Source: Elizabethkingia occulta
Lineage (GTDB): Bacteria > Bacteroidota > Bacteroidia > Flavobacteriales > Weeksellaceae
Direction of reading: 5' to 3'
Length of the DNA: 64,000 bases
Assembly (NCBI RefSeq): GCF_002023715.1
Contig: NZ_MAHX01000018.1
Span: 124,001-188,000, forward strand
The notes beneath the pieces were generated by a model that saw only the letters and a program-made list of their open reading frames with translations, was not told where the DNA came from and did no database searches. Made by a program: the position numbers and the translations under genes. Below are positions 45,563 through 53,717 of this stretch, piece after piece (position 1 is the stretch's first letter; each line of letters starts with the position of its first letter).

Positions 45563-46372
45563 ATGAAGATAAGAACAGAATTCTATAAACCAGACCATAA
45601 TATCCTGAACAAATACATTGAGGGATTTTATTTTATTTCCAAACAGGAGATTGAAAATTCTTTTAGTTATCAGACCTTTCCAAACAATTACAACATTGTT
45701 TCCGCTTATCTGAATTCAGATGTAAAATTAGAAAAAGGTAAAATCACAGTTTCTTCTTCAGAGAACAAGTTTACCTCTACCCTTGTAAAAAAATATATTA
45801 CACCGATAGAAATTAAAGTCAATGCGATAGTAGACGAAATTACAATCTACTTTAAACCTGCAGGTCTCAACTATTTTATAGACGATATATCTTCTCTGTT
45901 TGAAAATGATTTCAGCTACTTCAATCCTTTTAGTGATTATGAAGCTGAAATGACAAAAATACTGCTCACCAAGGAAAGAAATATCCAGTTGGAGCTTCTG
46001 GAAAAGTATTGGATTTCAAAGTTAATTCAAAAAGATCTTACGCCTGTTGAAAGTTGGCTTTCAGATATCAATTCCACATTGAGTATAGAAGAAATTGCAG
46101 AAAAAAATCAGATTTCGAGACAATATTTTAATAAAATGTTCCAGAAATATGTAGGAAAATCCCCTTCCGAATTTCGAAAAGTTAATAAGTTCAGAAATTC
46201 AATTAGCCAGAAGAATAAAAATACCAATCTTATCGAATTATCTTTGAACGCTGATTTTTATGACCAGTCCCATTTTATCCGGAATTTTAAAGAACTCACC
46301 AAAGTAAACCCGGGATCATTTTTCAATAATGTCGACATCTCTAAAGAAAATATCTGGCTGTTTGAAGAATAG
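45563..46372 (+). CDS. AraC-family transcriptional regulator
   Basis: A 269-residue regulator. The N-terminal ligand domain (about 1-155) is of the cupin-like type with YFKPAGLNYFI. The C-terminal double helix-turn-helix (about 168-262) has LSIEEIAEKNQISRQYFNKMFQKYVGKSP and IELSLNADFYDQSHFIRNFKELTKVNPGSF. A TATATTTG box (45498-45505) about 60 bp upstream fits the -7 consensus. The erythromycin-esterase-like gene 66 bp downstream is a likely target. Confidence 0.9.
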   Translation: MKIRTEFYKPDHNILNKYIEGFYFISKQEIENSFSYQTFPNNYNIVSAYLNSDVKLEKGKITVSSSENKFTSTLVKKYITPIEIKVNAIVDEITIYFKPAGLNYFIDDISSLFENDFSYFNPFSDYEAEMTKILLTKERNIQLELLEKYWISKLIQKDLTPVESWLSDINSTLSIEEIAEKNQISRQYFNKMFQKYVGKSPSEFRKVNKFRNSISQKNKNTNLIELSLNADFYDQSHFIRNFKELTKVNPGSFFNNVDISKENIWLFEE

Positions 46373-46438
46373 TTTCCATTTGTACAATTATAATAGTCCG
46401 GCGCATTTTATTTTTGCCCAACACTATTATAAGACAAC

Positions 46439-47707
46439 ATGAAAAAGATATTTTTAGCACTATCACTTATAACCGGACTGGTTTCTGTAGAAGCACAGGA
46501 TAATGCTATAAAAACAACAGAACTAAATTTAGCCAAAGATTACCTGAAAATAGCAGCACCAATTGCAAAAGAAATTGGGAATAATACCATTATAGGTCTT
46601 GGAGAGGGAACACACGGAACCAAAGAATTCAATGAAATAAGGGCTGCAATCTCTAAAAATCTGATCACAAAACAACATTTCAGTATCATATGCTTTGAAT
46701 CACCATATGGAGATATGTTCTATCTTAATAAAGCTGTTAACTCTGATACCGACATTAAAACTGCCATGAAACAATATCTCCTTTCTATATGGCAGACTAA
46801 AGAAATTGAAGAATTCTTATTATGGGTAAGACATTACAATAAGAAGAATAAAAATCAGATTTTGCTTACCGGAGTAGATTTTAACTTTGTATCCAATTCG
46901 GTTAGAATCCTTGAAAATGAATTTAAAGATAATAGCACGCTAAAAGTACAAATAATTGATTTGCTGGCTAAAGCAAAATATCAGGATGATATGTGGAGCA
47001 AGCGAAATGATAAAAACTTCCGTGTCGATATGCCCGCAGTTATAAAAAATGGTACACAAGCCTACGAATTGGCCCGTAATATTGAAGAAACGGCAAAAAA
47101 AGATAATATTAGCCTCTCTACTGAAGCTAAACTGGCATTGCAAAACATCAAATTAGGCTTTAAAGTGATGTACGAAGCGAGCAAGCAAAATTATGATATT
47201 TCAAGAGATCAGATGATGGCGGAAATGGTTACAAAAACCCATCAGCTTTATAATAATAAGAAAGTTATAGTTATAGCTCATAATGGACATATAGCTTTTA
47301 CTTTCCCTTTCTCTGATGATCTAGGTATGGGCGGCTATCTCAAAAAGCAGTTTGGTGAAAAATACTATTCATTGGCTACATTAACAGCGTTCGGTACTTA
47401 TAGTGCAACTTTGGATAATACAGATACTAATGATAACAAATACCAGGCATATCCACTTCCTGCCCCATTAAAAGACAGCTGGCAAAATTATTTTTCAGAA
47501 TTTAAAAATGAGAATTTTTACCTGAACCTTAGAGGTAACAATGGAAATCCGAAAGGAAATTTCTCTTTAGCTCTATGGGGATACTTTTATATGGATCCGG
47601 TAAAGTTTGAGAAAAATATATATACCCGGAAAATCAATAATCTGAGTAATTACTTCGACGGCATTATTTTCCTTAAAAAAACAAATGCCTCTGAACATTT
47701 AAACTAA
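46439..47707 (+). CDS. Erythromycin esterase family protein
   Basis: A 422-residue exported protein with a signal peptide to about VEAQ. The family motif GLGEGTHGTKEF has Glu56 and His59. It also shows ICFESPYGD, LTGVDF, YDISRDQMMAEMV and VIAHNGHIA, covering the catalytic His/Glu/Arg sites of Ere-type hydrolases. Some family members open macrolide lactones, but many, especially exported ones, have other or unknown substrates, so resistance should not be assumed. A TATTTTTG box (46409-46416) lies about 25 bp upstream, and a good terminator follows. Confidence 0.88.
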   Translation: MKKIFLALSLITGLVSVEAQDNAIKTTELNLAKDYLKIAAPIAKEIGNNTIIGLGEGTHGTKEFNEIRAAISKNLITKQHFSIICFESPYGDMFYLNKAVNSDTDIKTAMKQYLLSIWQTKEIEEFLLWVRHYNKKNKNQILLTGVDFNFVSNSVRILENEFKDNSTLKVQIIDLLAKAKYQDDMWSKRNDKNFRVDMPAVIKNGTQAYELARNIEETAKKDNISLSTEAKLALQNIKLGFKVMYEASKQNYDISRDQMMAEMVTKTHQLYNNKKVIVIAHNGHIAFTFPFSDDLGMGGYLKKQFGEKYYSLATLTAFGTYSATLDNTDTNDNKYQAYPLPAPLKDSWQNYFSEFKNENFYLNLRGNNGNPKGNFSLALWGYFYMDPVKFEKNIYTRKINNLSNYFDGIIFLKKTNASEHLN

Positions 47708-47732
47708 TATCGTAAAACTATAATTAACAAAG

Positions 47733-47767
47733 AAGGAGCTGAATCTTTAAGATTCGGCTCCTTTATT
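47733..47767 (+). terminator. Terminator after the erythromycin-esterase-like gene
   Basis: 14-bp stem with one G-T pair (AAGGAGCTGAATCT 47733-47746 / AGATTCGGCTCCTT 47750-47763), 3-base loop, then TATTTT. Confidence 0.8.
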
Positions 47768-47796
47768 TTCTACCAGATATCAAAAATATTTATCTG

Positions 47797-48285
47797 CTAA
47801 AACATCGGATGCGCATTTGCTGCTTCTTTTGGAACGTCTTCCTGAGCATCCCAGTGTTCCACAATTTTACCGTCTTTAATTCTGAAAATATCAATAGTCG
47901 ATTTCAGACTTCCGTCCTCATTTTTATTTTTCAGGTGTATAAAAACCAAATCTCCTTCTGCAGCAATATGCTGTACATCTATCTTAGTTTTAGGAGCTCC
48001 TTCAAACCATTTTGCAGCAGCTTCTTTAAATGCTTTTGCACCATCTGCCACAGTAGGATTATGCTGGATATACTCAGGTGCTATATACTGATCTACTGCC
48101 GACAGATCTTTATCTCCAAACATCTTTTGATAAAAATCCAATACCAGCTGCTTATTAGCTGCCGCCTGATCTTTTGAATCGTTTGTAATAACCTCTTTAG
48201 TGGCAATAGTTTCCTTTTTACTACAACTAGCAAGTGCTACCACTCCCATTGCTGCTATTCCAATAATTAAACTTTTTGTACTCAT
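47797..48285 (-). CDS. SnoaL/NTF2-like domain lipoprotein
   Basis: A 162-residue protein with a lipobox ending at Cys21 (GVVALASC). The SnoaL-like cone fold occupies about 45-150 (LVLDFYQKMFGDKDLSAVDQYIAPEYIQHNP, GDLVFIHLKNKN, IDIFRIKDGKIVEHWD). The family includes small cyclases and many binding proteins of unknown role. It is divergent from the Rrf2-type regulator gene with 94 bp between, and an inverted repeat lies between the two promoters, so it is a probable target of that regulator. Confidence 0.88.
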   Translation of the reverse strand: MSTKSLIIGIAAMGVVALASCSKKETIATKEVITNDSKDQAAANKQLVLDFYQKMFGDKDLSAVDQYIAPEYIQHNPTVADGAKAFKEAAAKWFEGAPKTKIDVQHIAAEGDLVFIHLKNKNEDGSLKSTIDIFRIKDGKIVEHWDAQEDVPKEAANAHPMF

Positions 48286-48298
48286 TTTATTTTTTTTT

Positions 48299-48360
48299 CA
48301 AATGTATAAAAATATTCTGTAACAAAAAATATTACAGTTTAAAATATTTTATTACCTTTG
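48299..48360. promoter_or_regulatory. Divergent promoters with a shared Rrf2-type operator
   Basis: Minus strand: -7 box TACATTTG (48306-48299) with TTG 16 bases upstream (48325-48323) for the SnoaL gene. Plus strand: -7 box TACCTTTG (48353-48360) for the Rrf2 gene. Between them is an inverted repeat CTGTAA-N9-TTACAG (48317-48337) that covers the -33 region of the SnoaL promoter and lies just upstream of that of rrf2. Autoregulation plus control of the divergent gene is the natural reading. Confidence 0.6.
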
Positions 48361-48379
48361 CATCATCATTATAATAAAA

Positions 48380-48787
48380 ATGCTTAACAATTTAAGATTT
48401 GCAACAGCTATTCATATTCTTATCCTTCTGGAAAAAAATCCTGAAGTATGGATGAGTTCTGAATATATAGCAGGAAGTATAAATGTAAACCCTGTTGTTG
48501 TAAGAAAAGAAATAAAGAACCTGAAAGCTCTTGGTTACATACAGAGCAAAGAAGGTAAAGGCGGCGGTGCTAAACTAGCAACGGATGCAGGAAACATTAC
48601 ACTTGCTGCAATATACCGCAGTGTAAGCGAGGATCAGAAAGGAAAACTAAATTCCCCAAATCCGGCTTGTCCCGTAGGAAGACAAATCAACGAACATTTG
48701 ACAGATCTCTACGAGGAAATTAACAAAAAGACTGAAGAAGTTTTAGGGCAATACACATTAGAAAATTACAGTAAACAATTTAAATAA
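48380..48787 (+). CDS. Rrf2-family transcriptional regulator (YwnA-like)
   Basis: A 135-residue winged-helix protein. The DNA-binding region is ATAIHILILLEKNPEVWMSSEYIAGSINVNPVVVRKEIKNL, and the wing carries SKEGKGGGAKLA. Only one cysteine (PACPVG) is present, so it lacks the three-Cys iron-sulfur site of IscR or NsrR and resembles YwnA-type thiol or metabolite sensors. The next gene, a NAD(P)-binding protein, starts 4 bp after the stop. This pairing recalls ywnA-ywnB in Bacillus. Confidence 0.9.
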   Translation: MLNNLRFATAIHILILLEKNPEVWMSSEYIAGSINVNPVVVRKEIKNLKALGYIQSKEGKGGGAKLATDAGNITLAAIYRSVSEDQKGKLNSPNPACPVGRQINEHLTDLYEEINKKTEEVLGQYTLENYSKQFK

Positions 48788-48791
48788 AAAC

Positions 48792-49442
48792 ATGATGAAA
48801 GTAGCAGTAATCGGAGCCACAGGTTTTGTTGGCTCACATATCGTAAGCGAATTAGCAAACAGAAATCACGAAGTAACAGCGATTTCCAGAAACACAAATG
48901 AAAACCAGCTTCCTGAAAATGTAAAATCTGTAACTGCAGATGTAACAAATACAGCGCAACTGGCAGAAGCACTAAAAGGTAATGATGTTGTAATCTCCTC
49001 GTACAACGCAGGATGGACAAACCCAAATCTTTACAATGATTTTTTAGCAGGATCCGAAAGTATCCAACAGGCAGTAAAAGACGCTGGTGTTAAAAGATTA
49101 ATTATTGTAGGAGGAGCTGGTAGTTTATTAATCGATGGTAAAAAAGTAGTTGACGGACCAGACTTCCCGGATGCATACAAGCCTGGAGCAAAAGCTGCCA
49201 GCGACTATCTGGATATCATCCGTAACGAGCAAGATCTGGACTGGACATTCTTTAGCCCTGCGCTGGCTATGAACCCAGGAAACCCAGGAGAAAGAACCGG
49301 AAAGTATAGAACAGGTCTGGATACTCCGGTATTCGATGCTGATGGAAACTCTTACCTGTCTGTAGCAGATACTGCTGTAGTTCTGGTAGACGAAGCAGAA
49401 AATCCTAAGCATATCAAAGAAAGATTTACAGCTGCTTACTAA
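48792..49442 (+). CDS. NAD(P)-binding oxidoreductase of the atypical SDR type
   Basis: A 216-residue Rossmann protein. The nucleotide-binding motif VAVIGATGFVGSHI is at residues 4-17. It continues with VTADVTNTAQLAEAL, KRLIIVGGAGSLLIDGK and WTFFSPALAMNPG. It lacks a clear YxxxK catalytic pair, as in NmrA-like and YwnB-like atypical SDRs, so it may be a reductase or a redox sensor. Start is at 48792 or one codon later. It is co-transcribed with the Rrf2 regulator and followed by a strong terminator. Confidence 0.88.
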   Translation: MMKVAVIGATGFVGSHIVSELANRNHEVTAISRNTNENQLPENVKSVTADVTNTAQLAEALKGNDVVISSYNAGWTNPNLYNDFLAGSESIQQAVKDAGVKRLIIVGGAGSLLIDGKKVVDGPDFPDAYKPGAKAASDYLDIIRNEQDLDWTFFSPALAMNPGNPGERTGKYRTGLDTPVFDADGNSYLSVADTAVVLVDEAENPKHIKERFTAAY

Positions 49443-49465
49443 GCACTTTTCGATTCAGAATAAAT

Positions 49466-49495
49466 AAAAAATCCTCAATTATTTGAGGATTTTTT
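49466..49495 (+). terminator. Terminator of the rrf2 operon
   Basis: Perfect 13-bp stem AAAAAATCCTCAA (49466-49478) / TTGAGGATTTTTT (49483-49495) with a 4-base loop. Confidence 0.88.
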
Positions 49496-49555
49496 ATTTA
49501 TTATTCCTAAATTAAGGCTTCAAAAGCACAAACAATTAATCTAAATTAAATTTAT

Positions 49556-50104
49556 ATGACTATGGACAATTACAACAATCCCGGCAGACTTTGGTTTCTT
49601 CCTCTTATCACGGGTATCCTTTTTATCGTTGTAGGAATCTGGATCTTCAAAACTCCAATGGAATCTTATCTTACGCTTTCAATATTTTTCGCTGTAACTT
49701 TCCTGATTAGCGGACTGTTCGAAATTATTCATGCATTAAGCAATACCCATCTCCGCAACTGGGGCTGGTCTCTTGCCGGTGGACTTATCGATTTATTATT
49801 CGGTATCATTATGATCTCGTCTCCCCTACTGTCTGCTACTGTACTGGCATTATACGTAGGTTTTATTATTTTGTTCCGTTCCTTTATGAGTATAGGTTTT
49901 GCACTCAACCTCAGGGAACTTCAGTCCAAATCATGGGCAAGTCCTTTGATCTTTGGAATAATAGGCGTTATTTTCGCCATCATTATGATTGTTAATCCTG
50001 CATTTGGTGGCCTAAGCATTATCATCTATACAGCATTGGCTTTTATTCTTGTAGGAATTGTACAAATTTTATTTGCCTTTATGATTAAAAAACTAAAAAG
50101 ATAA
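49556..50104 (+). CDS. HdeD-family (DUF308) membrane protein
   Basis: A 182-residue protein with six hydrophobic segments in three repeated pairs (FLPLITGILFIVVGIWIF, SLAGGLIDLLFGIIMI, SPLIFGIIGVIFAIIMIVNP). The repeat GxxxLxxGI is the HdeD signature, and the length is typical. HdeD is linked to acid resistance in Escherichia coli; the function in this group is unknown. The ATG at 49556 is followed by another at 49562. Confidence 0.9.
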   Translation: MTMDNYNNPGRLWFLPLITGILFIVVGIWIFKTPMESYLTLSIFFAVTFLISGLFEIIHALSNTHLRNWGWSLAGGLIDLLFGIIMISSPLLSATVLALYVGFIILFRSFMSIGFALNLRELQSKSWASPLIFGIIGVIFAIIMIVNPAFGGLSIIIYTALAFILVGIVQILFAFMIKKLKR

Positions 50105-50122
50105 CTACTCTTTTTGAAATAA

Positions 50123-50160
50123 AAAATGAGACAACTTCAAGAGGTTGTCTCATTTTATTT
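50123..50160 (+). terminator. Terminator after the HdeD gene
   Basis: Perfect 13-bp stem AAAATGAGACAAC (50123-50135) / GTTGTCTCATTTT (50144-50156) with an 8-base loop, followed by ATTT. Confidence 0.85.
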
Positions 50161-50221
50161 TATAGCTTATAGATTTAGCCTTTTTAGAAATATTTCTAAT
50201 TCATTTATTAATTAAAAACGT

Positions 50222-50404
50222 CTAAATAAACTGTTTTCCAACGATAATACCATATAAGGCAACCAGAAAAAGAACCGCTACAACTAATAAAGTAATAGGC
50301 TTGTACCTGAACTCTATCCCCTTCTTTACGGCATATTTATAATAAAAAAATGTTCCTGCTAAATACAGCCCGGTAAACATTAGTATCAAATAATTAACGC
50401 TCAT
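50222..50404 (-). CDS. Small two-helix membrane protein
   Basis: A 60-residue protein with two hydrophobic helices (about 3-22 and 37-55) joined by a positively charged loop (KYAVKKGIEFRYK). It starts 17 bp after the OB-fold gene and is probably translated from the same transcript. I do not recognise a family. Confidence 0.65.
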   Translation of the reverse strand: MSVNYLILMFTGLYLAGTFFYYKYAVKKGIEFRYKPITLLVVAVLFLVALYGIIVGKQFI

Positions 50405-50421
50405 ATTACACTTTTACGGAT

Positions 50422-50952
50422 CTAATCTTTTTGGACTGTTATATCAGTTATTTCATAGCTATAATCCTGTCCTTCATCTCTCATCGTTTCTTTACCTGTT
50501 TTATAGTCCTTTACCAATGACTCTTTTTTCACTCCCTTATGAGGATAGACAATGCGTCCTGTAATCTTTACTTTGTCAGATGTTTTTAGCTTATTCCCAT
50601 CTTTATCGAAGATAACAACATCCGATTGTTCGAATTTATTATCGCTACCTGCATTAATCAATACTGTATTCTTTCCTTCTCCATAATTCATACGTATTCC
50701 GGTGATAACTTTATTCTTTGTTTGGATGATGTAAAAGTCATTAAAGACTTCAAATTCCATAGAAATAGTATTCCCGGTTCTGGTTAAAAATGGTGCTTTA
50801 AATTTCCCTTCCAACTCTATCACTTGTCCGTCGTATGTGTAACTATTTTCTATTTCTTTGGATAGTTTTACACTTTTGTTGTTATAAAATACAACGAGAA
50901 GTATAAATACGACAATGGCTAGTGGAATTACTTTTGTTTTAATAGTTTTCAT
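50422..50952 (-). CDS. Membrane-anchored OB-fold (tRNA_anti-like) protein
   Basis: A 176-residue protein with an N-terminal signal anchor (about 8-24, VIPLAIVVFILLVVFYNN). The remainder is beta-rich, with a GQVIELEGKFKAPF ... ITGIRMNYGEG ... DKVKITGRIVYPHKGVKKESLV pattern, as in the OB-fold tRNA_anti-like family of Bacteroidota. No nucleic-acid binding can be claimed. A small membrane protein gene follows. Confidence 0.65.
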   Translation of the reverse strand: MKTIKTKVIPLAIVVFILLVVFYNNKSVKLSKEIENSYTYDGQVIELEGKFKAPFLTRTGNTISMEFEVFNDFYIIQTKNKVITGIRMNYGEGKNTVLINAGSDNKFEQSDVVIFDKDGNKLKTSDKVKITGRIVYPHKGVKKESLVKDYKTGKETMRDEGQDYSYEITDITVQKD

Positions 50953-51218
50953 TTTGAATATAAATTTAATTTGGTGTTATTCTATACAATAAAATTCTGT
51001 TTCTAAAATATTAAACCTTCTTTAAAAGTTAAATAAAAATTCACAAAACTTTGATATAAGTTGGCAAATATAAAACAAAATCTTGTGTTTGATCCGTCAT
51101 TTACAATTTACACCCACATTCCGCTAATTCTACAGCAAACATTATCTGACTGATTTGGCATGAGTATTTATTTTAAATTCTTAAATTAAAACATTGAAAA
51201 ACCAAACCAATTAACAAT

Positions 51219-52913
51219 ATGAAGGAGATCTTTTTAAAAGTCAAAAAATTTATTGAAGAAGAAAATTTCACTGCACTAAGCGAAATCAAATACAATAAAC
51301 CGGAAACCTTTAACTGGGTAAAAGAAATTTTTGAAGGTATACATTTACAGGAAAGACCGGAAAAAACAGCATTACTATGGACAGATGGCATTGATACAAA
51401 GGAATACAGTTTCCGAGCACTGAGTAATGAATGTAATCAAATATTAAACTTTTTGCGGAACAAAGGTGTTCAGCAACATGATGTTGTCCTGACTCAAATG
51501 ATGCTGGAACCAATCAACTGGACAACTATTCTTGCAGTAATTAAGGGAGGGTTGCAGCTGATTCCTGCAGCTGGGATACTGGGATCAAAAGATATTGCTT
51601 ACCGTTTTGAAAAAACATTACCTGTTGTAGTTTTCGCTAATCAGGATAATGCCTACAAAACCGATGAAGCCGAGAAATTGATCGGTAAAAATATAAAGGT
51701 GAAAATTCTGGTCGACGGCAATCGCGAAGGCTGGTACTCTCTCGAAGATATTGCTCGCGAAAACACCGAAGCTGAGGCTGCAAGTACATCTCCGGATGAT
51801 ACATTATTTATGTTCTTCACCTCCGGAACTACAGGATTACCCAAAATTGTATGTCACTCGCAGCTAAGCCAACCCTTCGGGCATCTCACTACTGCATCAT
51901 GGATTGGATTGAAAGAAAGTGACATTCATTACAACATTTCGCAGCCCGGATGGGCAAAATTTTCATGGAGCAGCTTTTTTGCACCATGGAACATAGGTTC
52001 CACTATTTTTGCATTTCATACCAACGAACGTTTTAATGCTATCAAAACATTGGAGCAAATACAAAAACATAAGATTACCACACTTTGTGCTCCTCCTACT
52101 GTCCTCCGTTTATTAATCAATGAAGATTTGGAATCCTATCACTTTAGCCTCCGGCAGTGCGTAGCCGCAGGCGAGCCTCTGAATCCGGAGATTATCGAGC
52201 AATGGAAATCCGGTACCGGTATAGTTATCAGGGATGGTTTTGGCCAGACCGAAACAAGCTGTATTGTAGGCAATCTTCCCGGAAATATCATAAAATTCGG
52301 ATCCATGGGAAAACCTACCTTTCAATATGATGTGGTTATTGCTGACGAAAACGGAAAAGAACAACCACTAAATGAAGAAGGCAATATTTGTATAAAGATG
52401 AACAAAGGCGATATGAATGGTGTTTTCAAAGGCTATCTATATGCTAAAGACAAAGAAGAACAAGTATTCAAACATGGACTTTACTATACAGGAGACAAGG
52501 CTTATAAGGATGAAGACGGCTATATCTGGTTTATAGGCAGGGACGATGATGTGATTAAAGCTTCTGATTACCGGATCGGACCATTTGAGGTTGAAAGTGT
52601 TCTTATAGAACATGAAGCAGTTCTGGAAAGTGCAGTTGTTGGTTCGCCCCACCCAGTTAAGGGTTTTGAAGTTAAAGCTTTCATCATATTACAAACTGGT
52701 ATTCAGGCATCAGAAGAATTGGCCGAACAGTTATTCAGTTTTTCGAGAGAACATCTTGCACCCTACAAAATTCCTCGTATCATAGAATTCGTACAGGAAC
52801 TGCCAAAAACCATCAGCGGAAAAATCAGGCGCGTGGAACTAAGGGCCAGAGAATCAGAAAACAAAGCAAAAGGAATTACCTCTTCTGACGAATACAATTA
52901 TCAGAAAAAATAG
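51219..52913 (+). CDS. AMP-forming acyl-CoA synthetase (medium-chain type)
   Basis: A 564-residue enzyme that activates carboxylic acids via an acyl-AMP to acyl-CoA. The P-loop-like motif FFTSGTTGLPK begins at about residue 199. A second core motif is DGFGQTETSCIVGN. The hinge region is YYTGDKAYKDEDGYIWFIGRDDDVI, and the C-terminal catalytic lysine is K535 in ISGKIRR. Overall it resembles the MACS/acetyl-CoA synthetase-like group rather than AcsA. It stands alone, and the terminator precedes the TetR-efflux operon. The natural acid is unknown. Confidence 0.93.
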   Translation: MKEIFLKVKKFIEEENFTALSEIKYNKPETFNWVKEIFEGIHLQERPEKTALLWTDGIDTKEYSFRALSNECNQILNFLRNKGVQQHDVVLTQMMLEPINWTTILAVIKGGLQLIPAAGILGSKDIAYRFEKTLPVVVFANQDNAYKTDEAEKLIGKNIKVKILVDGNREGWYSLEDIARENTEAEAASTSPDDTLFMFFTSGTTGLPKIVCHSQLSQPFGHLTTASWIGLKESDIHYNISQPGWAKFSWSSFFAPWNIGSTIFAFHTNERFNAIKTLEQIQKHKITTLCAPPTVLRLLINEDLESYHFSLRQCVAAGEPLNPEIIEQWKSGTGIVIRDGFGQTETSCIVGNLPGNIIKFGSMGKPTFQYDVVIADENGKEQPLNEEGNICIKMNKGDMNGVFKGYLYAKDKEEQVFKHGLYYTGDKAYKDEDGYIWFIGRDDDVIKASDYRIGPFEVESVLIEHEAVLESAVVGSPHPVKGFEVKAFIILQTGIQASEELAEQLFSFSREHLAPYKIPRIIEFVQELPKTISGKIRRVELRARESENKAKGITSSDEYNYQKK

Positions 52914-52958
52914 CGGCCTTTTAACAAGATACCTTTTACCTTCAAAATAGTAATCAAT

Positions 52959-52992
52959 AATACTCCTTATACTCCATAAGGAGTATTTTTAT
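52959..52992 (+). terminator. Terminator after the acyl-CoA synthetase gene
   Basis: Perfect 12-bp stem AATACTCCTTAT (52959-52970) / ATAAGGAGTATT (52976-52987) with a 5-base loop, then TTTAT. Confidence 0.85.
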
Positions 52993-53046
52993 GACATTAT
53001 TCACAAAAATTTAACACTAATTTTATAAAAAAAGAATTTGACAATT

Positions 53047-53105
53047 TTGTTAAACAAAAAATTCGAAGTACATTTGTTGACGAAAATGTCAAACTATAAT
53101 GTCAA
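53047..53105 (+). promoter_or_regulatory. Promoter and operator of the TetR-RND efflux operon
   Basis: TTG (53047-53049), a 19-base spacer and TACATTTG (53069-53076) match the Bacteroidota -33/-7 consensus fully. Directly after the -7 box lies a dyad TTGAC-GAAAAT-GTCAA (53077-53092), at the expected transcription start. Two further half-sites occur: TTGAC at 53038-53042 and GTCAA at 53101-53105, the latter within the start of tetR. The layout fits repression by the encoded TetR protein. The 5' leader would be only about 16 bases. Confidence 0.7.
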
Positions 53106-53701
53106 CTGAATCAAAAAAAGAAGACACAGAAGAATTAATCAAAAAAACTGCCATGCAACTGTTTTTCGGGGAAGGCCATTTCAAAGCTACAACTCAGGAA
53201 ATTGCAGATGCTGCGGGAGTTAACAGAACTTCTATCAATTATTATTTTAGATCACAGGACAATCTTTTCAAGGTTGTATTCGAAGAAGCTACAGAGCAAA
53301 TGCATCAAAACCATAATGCAATTTTGCTTTCAGAACTTCCTTTCAAGGATAAATTAAGCCGTTGGCTGGATGACGAATTGGCATCTGCCCTGAAATATCC
53401 TTTTCTGGAAATTTATATTGTAACACAATTATCATCTGATAAGTGTGCACACATTAAAGATGAAGAGCATGTAGAATCCATTACAAAAGTTCTGGAGAAA
53501 GAGCTAAAAGCAGAAATAGAAAAAGGAACTATAAAACCAATATCAACGATTCAGTTCATGCTGAATATTGCTTCTTTGGTATCATTCCCTACCTGTATGA
53601 GACCTCTGCTACAGGAATCCTTCAAACTAAGTGACAGTGATTTCGAACAGATTCTTAAGGAAAGAAAGCAAGTAATACTGGATACAATATTTATTAATTA
53701 A
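53099..53701 (+). CDS. TetR/AcrR-family transcriptional regulator
   Basis: A 200-residue regulator. The N-terminal helix-turn-helix reads LFFGEGHFKATTQEIADAAGVNRTSINYYFRSQDNLF (about 22-59). The C-terminal ligand domain has two cysteines (DKCAHIKD, FPTCMRP). It is the first gene of the efflux operon, 16 bp before the tolC-like frame, and almost certainly its local repressor. Confidence 0.94.
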   Translation: MSTESKKEDTEELIKKTAMQLFFGEGHFKATTQEIADAAGVNRTSINYYFRSQDNLFKVVFEEATEQMHQNHNAILLSELPFKDKLSRWLDDELASALKYPFLEIYIVTQLSSDKCAHIKDEEHVESITKVLEKELKAEIEKGTIKPISTIQFMLNIASLVSFPTCMRPLLQESFKLSDSDFEQILKERKQVILDTIFIN

Positions 53702-53717
53702 GATAATAAACTAAAAT

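Noticed and set aside
46439-47707. Calling the erythromycin-esterase-like gene a macrolide resistance gene
   Set aside because: It has a signal peptide and belongs to a broad hydrolase family; the sequence does not establish macrolide hydrolysis.
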